From NCBI GenBank assembly GCA_945863825.1, contig CAMBBY010000014.1, forward strand, positions 1 through 10,633: a DNA stretch of 10,633 nucleotides, written 5' to 3'. The translations under genes were made by a program, and so were the position numbers. The notes beneath the pieces are model-generated. The model had not been told where the DNA came from and did not search any database. It saw only the letters and a program-made list of their open reading frames with translations. Positions 1 through 4,660 of the stretch are shown piece by piece (within the stretch, counting starts at the first letter, position 1; every line of letters begins with the position of its first letter). This DNA is from an uncultured Prevotella sp. GTDB taxonomy: Bacteria > Bacteroidota > Bacteroidia > Bacteroidales > Bacteroidaceae.

Positions 1-52
1 GCATACGAGATTGCCTTAGTCTCGTGGGCTCGGAGATGTGTATAAGAGACAG
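1..52 (+). other. Untrimmed Illumina Nextera (P7/i7) adapter, not genomic
   Basis: Bases 1-11 (GCATACGAGAT) are the end of the Illumina P7 sequence, 19-33 (GTCTCGTGGGCTCGG) are the Nextera read-2 segment, and 34-52 (AGATGTGTATAAGAGACAG) are the 19-bp Tn5 mosaic end used in tagmentation kits. Bases 12-18 (TGCCTTA) fill the i7 index slot. They are one base shorter than a standard 8-base index and resemble the common index TCGCCTTA with one C missing. On the minus strand this stretch translates into LYTSPSPRD, a peptide that appears in databases as an adapter artefact. Genomic sequence begins at 53. Confidence 0.98.
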
Positions 53-1500
53 TCTTTGGTCCATACCCCCATATTGGCAGCATGTACGCCGTTCTTGAGG
101 TCATCAAGAAGCTTTACAAGCCAAGAACTTGCCGCTTTCCTATCACAAAAGAAGGCGTAGCTGTTGGTAAATATAAGCCATGTCTGGAGTACCATATTCA
201 CAATTGCGGTGCGCCATGTATCAACAAACAAAGCTACGAAGAATACCAGGAGAATATGCGCCAAGCTCGCGAAATCCTTAAAGGAAATACAAGAGAAGTG
301 AGCAAATATCTATATGATATGATGATGAAAAACGCAGAACTTCTGAAGTTTGAAATAGCTGAAGAATACAAGAAAAAGTATCAACTCTTGGATGAATTTG
401 AGGCTAAAAGCGAGGTTGTAAGCCACACAATTACAGACGTAGATGTCTTCACCATCGTGAATGATGACTCCAACAAGAATGCCTTTATCAACTATATTCA
501 TGTAAAGAATGGAACTATCAACCAGAGCTTTACCTATGAATATAAACGCAAACTGGAAGAAAGCGACGAGGAACTCTTGATTACAGCTATTCCAGAAATC
601 AGGGAGCGTTTTCATTCCACCGCAAAAGAGATTATCGTTCCTTTCGAGATGGAATGGAAGCTAAAAGATGCTTCATTTTTCGTACCGCAGAGAGGCGACA
701 AGAAACACCTTCTGGAACTCTCTGAGATGAACTGCAAGCAATATAAGTTCGACCGTCTAAAGCAGGCAGAAAAGCTGAATCCTGAGCAGAAACAAACCCG
801 TTTGATGAAGGAATTACAGGCGAAATTAAAGCTTCCGAAGTTACCATATCAGATAGAATGCTTTGATAACTCCAATATTTCCGGTACAGACGCGGTGGCT
901 GGCTGCATCGTATATAAAGGTATGAAACCTTCCAGAAAAGACTACAGGAAATACAATATAAAAACGGTTGTAGGACCCGACGATTATGCCTCCATGCAAG
1001 AGGTCGTGAGACGTCGATATAGCCGCATGATGGACGAAGGAACACCCTTACCCGACCTCATTATTACGGATGGAGGTAAAGGTCAGATGGACGTAGTTCA
1101 TGCAGTTATAGCAGACGAATTACACTTGGACATCCCTATTGCAGGTCTTGCCAAAGACGACCGCCACCGCACCAATGAATTGCTCTACGGTTTCCCGCCC
1201 AAAACCATAGCTCTTCCACCTGAAAGTGAGCTTTTCAAGGTTTTGACTCAGATACAGGACGAAGTACATAGATATGCCATTTCCTTCCATAGAGATAAGC
1301 GTTCTAAGCACGCTTTACACTCAGAATTGGACGACATCAAAGGCATTGGTCCAAAGGCTAAAGAAGCACTTCTGAGCAAGTTTAAAAGCGTAAAAAAGGT
1401 CAAGGAAGCAAGTATAGAAACCCTGACAGAAGTACTCGGACCACATAAAGCGGAAATACTTGTGAAATATTTCACAGAAAAAGACAAGAATATCAAATAA
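53..1500 (+). CDS. uvrC: UvrABC excinuclease subunit C, 5'-truncated by the contig end
   Basis: UvrC makes the dual incisions around a DNA lesion in cytoplasmic nucleotide excision repair, together with UvrA and UvrB. The reading frame is open from 55 and begins FGPYPHIGSMYAVLEVIKK, the typical UvrC sequence just after the N-terminal nuclease domain. About 120 residues, including the GIY-YIG core, are therefore missing; the ATG at 82 is internal and not the start. Visible parts in order: four cysteines (codons in 130-219) spaced like the reported Fe-S ligands of UvrC; the UvrB-binding UVR helix (about 295-402); and the RNase H-like second nuclease, with Asp in ECFDNSN (865-867), Asp in ITDGGKGQ (1069-1071) and His in DEVHRYA (1267-1269). 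Two C-terminal helix-hairpin-helix motifs follow (about 1318-1480, including DIKGIGPKAK). The gene ends at a TAA. Loss of the 5' end is due to the adapter/contig edge, not to gene decay. Confidence 0.97.
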
Positions 1501-1506
1501 ATATCG

Positions 1507-1514
1507 TATATTTG
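1507..1514 (+). promoter_or_regulatory. Candidate Bacteroidota -7 promoter box for dtd and downstream genes
   Basis: TATATTTG matches the Bacteroidota -7 consensus TAnnTTTG exactly. It lies just after the uvrC stop and about 60 bases before the dtd ATG. I see no clear TTTG at the -33 position. The inferred start of transcription is near 1520, which gives an A/T-rich leader of roughly 55 bases. Confidence 0.5.
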
Positions 1515-1575
1515 CATCTGAAATCATTATAGAAACAGAAAGAATTGATATATAAATATAAAAGAATAAGATAAC

Positions 1576-2028
1576 ATGAGAATCGTGATACAACGTGTCG
1601 CACATGCCTCTGTTACCATTGAAGGCGAAGTAAAATCTGCTATCAAGCAAGGCTATCTCGTCCTCTTGGGTATAGAAGAATGCGACACTACAGAGGACAT
1701 TGATTGGTTAGTAAGAAAGGTGATAGGACTGCGTGTTTTTGATGATGAAAACCATGTCATGAATCGTTCTATCATGGACATAAACGGGGAAATCCTGGTT
1801 ATCAGCCAATTTACCCTTTTCGCCAGCTATAAGAAAGGAAATCGACCAAGTTGGCTGAGAGCTGCCAAACACGAAATCAGCGTTCCTCTTTATGAGGAGT
1901 TCTGCAAAAAGCTCTCTGAAGCACTTGGAAAGCCTGTAGGAACTGGCGAATTCGGAGCCGACATGAAGGTAGAATTACTGAATGATGGTCCTGTTACCAT
2001 CATGATGGACACTCATAATAAGGAATAA
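1576..2028 (+). CDS. dtd: D-aminoacyl-tRNA deacylase
   Basis: This enzyme hydrolyses the ester bond of D-amino acids (and glycine) wrongly attached to tRNA, recycling the tRNA and keeping D-residues out of proteins in the cytoplasm. The 150-residue product has the usual family length and starts MRIVIQRVAHASV, as in typical Dtd proteins. Both signature motifs are present: SQFTLFA at residues 77-83 and NDGPVT (the Gly-cisPro motif) at 136-141. The ATG is preceded by an A-rich leader without a Shine-Dalgarno sequence, normal for Bacteroidota. It lies 75 bases after uvrC behind a candidate promoter, and its stop is one base before the next ATG, so the two genes are probably translationally coupled. 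Confidence 0.97.
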   Translation: MRIVIQRVAHASVTIEGEVKSAIKQGYLVLLGIEECDTTEDIDWLVRKVIGLRVFDDENHVMNRSIMDINGEILVISQFTLFASYKKGNRPSWLRAAKHEISVPLYEEFCKKLSEALGKPVGTGEFGADMKVELLNDGPVTIMMDTHNKE

Positions 2029-2029
2029 A

Positions 2030-2365
2030 ATGACTATAAAAGAAGCACAGGAAGCAGTAGATAAGTGGATTAAGGAATATGGCGTTCGCTATTTCAGCGA
2101 ACTTACCAATATGGCTTGTCTTATGGAAGAAGTAGGAGAACTGGCTCGTGTCATCGCCCGAACATACGGCGACCAGAGCTTCAAGAAGGGCGAAAAACCT
2201 AACCTCGGAGAGGAAATGGCAGACGTTCTCTGGGTTCTCATTTGTCTGGCTAACCAAACGGGAATCGACCTTACTGAAGAACTCAAAAAGAGCTTTGATA
2301 AGAAGACCCAAAGGGATTCTGAAAGGCATAAGAACAACTCGAAATTGAAGGGAAATAATACCTGA
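2030..2365 (+). CDS. MazG-type nucleotide pyrophosphohydrolase
   Basis: The 111-residue product belongs to the all-alpha MazG-like nucleoside triphosphate pyrophosphohydrolases, which cleave (d)NTPs to the monophosphate and pyrophosphate using Mg2+. The metal-binding pattern is visible as EEVGE (E33, E34, E37) followed by EEMAD (E62, D65), within helices of a single-domain, likely oligomeric enzyme. The substrate cannot be read from sequence; house-cleaning of non-canonical or excess nucleotides is the usual inference. The start is one base after the dtd stop, a coupled arrangement. The C-terminus, RDSERHKNNSKLK, looks family-typical; the last residues, GNNT, lie in a short tandem repeat that continues past the stop. 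Confidence 0.9.
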   Translation: MTIKEAQEAVDKWIKEYGVRYFSELTNMACLMEEVGELARVIARTYGDQSFKKGEKPNLGEEMADVLWVLICLANQTGIDLTEELKKSFDKKTQRDSERHKNNSKLKGNNT

Positions 2366-2405
2366 AATTGAAGGAAATAAAACACCTGAAATAGAAGGAA
2401 TCATA
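2341..2405 (+). repeat. Three imperfect tandem copies of a 23-24 bp AG-rich unit
   Basis: The core reads GAAATTGAAGGGAAATAA at 2341-2358, TGAAATTGAAGGAAATAA at 2363-2380, and a diverged TGAAATAGAAGGAATCATA at 2387-2405. The spacing is 23 then 24 bases. The first copy encodes the last residues (KLKGN) of the MazG-like protein; the other two lie after its TGA stop. This suggests duplication of the 3' end of the gene into the spacer before deoC. No palindrome or terminator is apparent here. Confidence 0.75.
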
Positions 2406-2447
2406 TAGATAAACTTAACTTTAATAATAAAAAAAGTAACATTAAGT

Positions 2448-3386
2448 ATGAGCAGTATTAAAGAACAGGTTCTTGCACAGCAACAAGGACAATACAGTGA
2501 AGCAGACGACAAGTATTTGTCAGTTCTCAAACAGTATAATTGCAACCTTAACGATGAGAAAATTGCAGCAGAAGTAAAGAAACTCCTTGACGAGAAAGTT
2601 GCAGAAAACGAGACCATGGAGGTGAAGAAATTCCTCTTTGGAAGCGTTGAATTAACATCTCTCCATACAGAAGATACAGAGGAAAGTATCCTGAAGATGA
2701 TAGAGAAAGTCAATAAATTCTCCAAGGATTATCCTGACCTTCCTCATATAGCAACAGTATGCACCTACCCTAACTTTGCTGGTCTTATCAGCCAAAGTCT
2801 GGAAGTTGATGGCGTAGAAATCGCTGTCGTAAGCGGCAATTTCCCTTCTTCTCAGACTTTCATCGAGGTAAAGGTAGCTGAAACTGCATTGGCTATTAAA
2901 GATGGCGCCACAGAGGTTGACATCGTAATGCCTGTTGGCAAGTTCTTCAGTGAGGATTACGAAGGCCTTTGTTCTGACATCCAGGAACTGAAGGAAACAT
3001 GCGGCGAGCACAAGATGAAATGTATCTTGGAGACTGGTTGCCTGAAGAACTGCAGCAATATCATGAAGGCTTCTATTCTTGCTATGTACTCAGGTTCTGA
3101 CTACATCAAGACATCTACTGGCAAGGAGAAAGTTTCTGCTACTCCAGAGGCTGCTTACGTGATGTGCCAGGCCATCAAGGCTTACTACGAGAAGACTGGT
3201 ATCCAGATTGGTTTCAAGCCAGCTGGCGGCATCAACACCGTTCACGATGCAATCGTTTACTACACAATTGTAAAAGAAGTTCTTGGTGAAAAGTGGTTAA
3301 CCAACCAATGGTTCCGCTTGGGAACATCTCGACTTACCAACCTCCTCTTGAGCGAAATCCTTGGCAAGAAAATCAAGTATTTCTAA
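2448..3386 (+). CDS. deoC: Deoxyribose-phosphate aldolase
   Basis: DeoC is a class I aldolase that splits 2-deoxyribose-5-phosphate into glyceraldehyde-3-phosphate and acetaldehyde, feeding deoxynucleoside carbon into glycolysis. The 312-residue protein contains the TIM-barrel catalytic set: Asp158 in EVDIVMPVG, the Schiff-base Lys221 in DYIKTSTGK, and Lys257 in GFKPAGGI. The C-terminus ends KIKYF, placing a Tyr where a C-terminal Tyr assists catalysis in the E. coli enzyme. It is about 50 residues longer than the 259-residue E. coli enzyme, mainly through a charged helical N-terminal extension (residues 1 to about 60), as in longer Bacteroidota versions. The ATG follows an A-rich leader. TAACTTTA at 2416-2423 is a one-mismatch -7 box, so deoC may have its own promoter or be read through from dtd. 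It is followed by a strong terminator. Confidence 0.96.
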   Translation: MSSIKEQVLAQQQGQYSEADDKYLSVLKQYNCNLNDEKIAAEVKKLLDEKVAENETMEVKKFLFGSVELTSLHTEDTEESILKMIEKVNKFSKDYPDLPHIATVCTYPNFAGLISQSLEVDGVEIAVVSGNFPSSQTFIEVKVAETALAIKDGATEVDIVMPVGKFFSEDYEGLCSDIQELKETCGEHKMKCILETGCLKNCSNIMKASILAMYSGSDYIKTSTGKEKVSATPEAAYVMCQAIKAYYEKTGIQIGFKPAGGINTVHDAIVYYTIVKEVLGEKWLTNQWFRLGTSRLTNLLLSEILGKKIKYF

Positions 3387-3414
3387 AAAGGGAGAACTGA
3401 TTCGTAGATAAAAC

Positions 3415-3461
3415 AAGGCCTTTCAACGGCAAATATAGCCAGTTGAAAGACCTTTATTTTT
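3415..3461 (+). terminator. Rho-independent terminator after deoC, probably bidirectional
   Basis: AAGGCCTTTCAAC (3415-3427) pairs with GTTGAAAGACCTT (3442-3454) with one mismatch, and an inner GGC/GCC (3428-3430 with 3438-3440) extends the stem. A T-run (3457-3461) follows on the plus strand. On the minus strand the same stem is followed by TTGTTTTAT, so it can also stop transcripts of the convergent polyprenyl synthase gene. Confidence 0.9.
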
Positions 3462-3470
3462 AGAGACTTA

Positions 3471-3578
3471 TAGTCGTACGACTACTCACTCTATAAACGT
3501 ACGACTATAACCCCTATGAACGTACGACTATAGACTCTAATGACGTACGACTATAAACTTAATAAACGTACGAGCTTA
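3471..3578. repeat. Five-unit tandem array with exact 23-bp period, CGTACGA core
   Basis: The core CGTACGA begins at 3475, 3498, 3521, 3544 and 3567, exactly 23 bases apart each time. Units 2 to 4 share the longer core CGTACGACTATA, while the remaining 11 bases of each unit vary but keep an A/T-rich, CT-then-TAA-like pattern. The first core lies in a perfect 14-bp palindrome, TAGTCGTACGACTA (3471-3484), and every core contains the 6-bp palindrome CGTACG. Unit 5 runs over the TAA stop of the convergent polyprenyl synthase gene (3576-3578 on the plus strand). A 23-base period breaks the reading frame and all frames are rich in stops, so it is not coding. It would be transcribed as the 3' untranslated region of the minus-strand gene. 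Function unknown. Confidence 0.93.
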
Positions 3579-4553
3579 AACCTTACGTTCAATAACGAAA
3601 TCAAGATAAGCTTTCAAAGCGTTATAGATACCCTTATCTTCCACATAAGTGTCCAAGAAATTCATGGCTTCTGCATGGAAATCCCACATACGCTTATCTG
3701 CGTATTCTATACCGCCATTAGCTTTCGTAAATTCCACCAAGCGAGCAATTTCATCAGGAGTTACTTGATGAGATTTCACCTTACGTGCCAGCTTCATCAT
3801 CTCCTCGTCACCAGTAGATTTCAGCGCATAGATAACCGGCAAAGTCAACTTACCTTCAGCCATATCATTACCAGTAGGCTTACCTATCTCCTGAGAATCG
3901 TAGTAATCAAAAATATCATCACGAATCTGGAAGATAATACCCAAATTCTGGCCAAATCGCTTGGCTTCCTCTATAGCAATCTGCGAAGCATTAGCCGACA
4001 AAGCACCAATACCGGCACAAGCCTCAAAAAGAGCTGCCGTTTTCTGCTTAATTACCTGATAATAAATGTCTTCCGATATTTCCTGATTACTGATACTATT
4101 CAATTGCAAGATCTCACCATTGGACAAAACACGTCCTAATTCAGCAAGATATCTCACTATTTCCTCAGAATGAGAATAGGAAACATGGAGCAAGGCAGTA
4201 GAGAGAATGAAGTCACCTACCAGTACTGCAACCTTATTATTATAAGTAGCATTGACACTTGCCTGACCACGGCGCTCCCCACTTTCATCTACAACATCAT
4301 CATGTACTAAAGAAGCCGTATGAAGCAGTTCCAAACCGACTGCTGAATGCTGAGTAACCTCAGTAACTTTGCCGAAATTCTTCGCCATCAGCAGGATAAG
4401 CATAGGGCGCATACGCTTACCCGCACGCTGTCGAATATGGTCGAGAGCCTGCGAAAGAAGTCCGTCGCTATGCATCAAAGACTTATTAAACAAATCAATA
4501 AAATCTGTCAACTCTGCCTCAATAGGCTGTCTGATAAGTGATAAATAATCCAT
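3576..4553 (-). CDS. Long-chain all-trans polyprenyl diphosphate synthase
   Basis: This enzyme adds isopentenyl diphosphate units to an allylic primer to build the isoprenoid tail of menaquinone, at the cytoplasmic face of the membrane. The 325-residue protein has GKRMRP (45-50, diphosphate binding), the first aspartate-rich motif LVHDDVVD with D85, D86 and D89 followed by R94/R95, and the second motif FQIRDDIFD with D212, D213 and D216. Lysines follow in GKPTGNDMAEGK (K225, K235). Small residues (Ala80, Ser81) sit four and five positions before the first DDxxD, where bulky residues would limit chain length, so a long product (about C35 or more, IspB/HepT-like) is expected; the exact length cannot be read. 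It is convergent with deoC and divergent from polA. The ATG at the right end follows a good -7 box. Confidence 0.94.
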   Translation of the reverse strand: MDYLSLIRQPIEAELTDFIDLFNKSLMHSDGLLSQALDHIRQRAGKRMRPMLILLMAKNFGKVTEVTQHSAVGLELLHTASLVHDDVVDESGERRGQASVNATYNNKVAVLVGDFILSTALLHVSYSHSEEIVRYLAELGRVLSNGEILQLNSISNQEISEDIYYQVIKQKTAALFEACAGIGALSANASQIAIEEAKRFGQNLGIIFQIRDDIFDYYDSQEIGKPTGNDMAEGKLTLPVIYALKSTGDEEMMKLARKVKSHQVTPDEIARLVEFTKANGGIEYADKRMWDFHAEAMNFLDTYVEDKGIYNALKAYLDFVIERKV

Positions 4554-4592
4554 TATGTGATAGTAAAACTACTTAATTTCTGAAATTTGATA

Positions 4593-4625
4593 CAAAATTA
4601 ATCAATTATTCGTGAAATGTGGCAA
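4593..4625 (-). promoter_or_regulatory. Candidate promoter of the polyprenyl synthase gene
   Basis: Read on the minus strand, TAATTTTG (4600-4593) matches the Bacteroidota -7 consensus TAnnTTTG exactly. A TTG (4625-4623) lies 22 bases upstream as a possible -33 element; the spacing is slightly longer than usual. The predicted transcript start is about 30 bases before the ATG. This lies in the roughly 100-base divergent spacer shared with polA. Confidence 0.5.
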
Positions 4626-4633
4626 TTTTTTAG

Positions 4634-4641
4634 TAATTTTA
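4634..4641 (+). promoter_or_regulatory. Weak candidate -7 box for polA
   Basis: TAATTTTA differs from TAnnTTTG only in the last base and would start transcription around 4647, a few bases before the first ATG at 4652 and about 14 before the ATG at 4661. No TTTG is evident at the -33 position, so this is only a weak candidate. Confidence 0.25.
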
Positions 4642-4660
4642 CACCATAAATATGAATATT

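Noticed and set aside
34..52. Tn5 mosaic end suggesting a transposon insertion in uvrC
   Set aside because: It is directly joined to Illumina P7/i7 sequence, so it comes from library tagmentation, not from a resident element.
16..264. Minus-strand open frame of 82 codons overlapping the adapter and uvrC
   Set aside because: Its C-terminus is translated adapter (LYTSPSPRD) and the rest is antisense to uvrC.
2000..2725. Minus-strand 241-codon open frame across the MazG-like gene and deoC start
   Set aside because: It crosses two convincing plus-strand genes and a repeat, is rich in Phe, Ser and Leu as expected from antisense of A-rich coding DNA, and has no domain.
3471..3578. CRISPR array
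   Set aside because: The conserved core is only 7-12 bases and the variable parts about 11 bases, far too short for repeat and spacer; no cas genes are present.
3540..4139. Plus-strand 199-codon open frame over the polyprenyl synthase gene
   Set aside because: It is antisense to a gene with both DDxxD motifs, begins inside the 23-bp array, and shows no recognisable domain.
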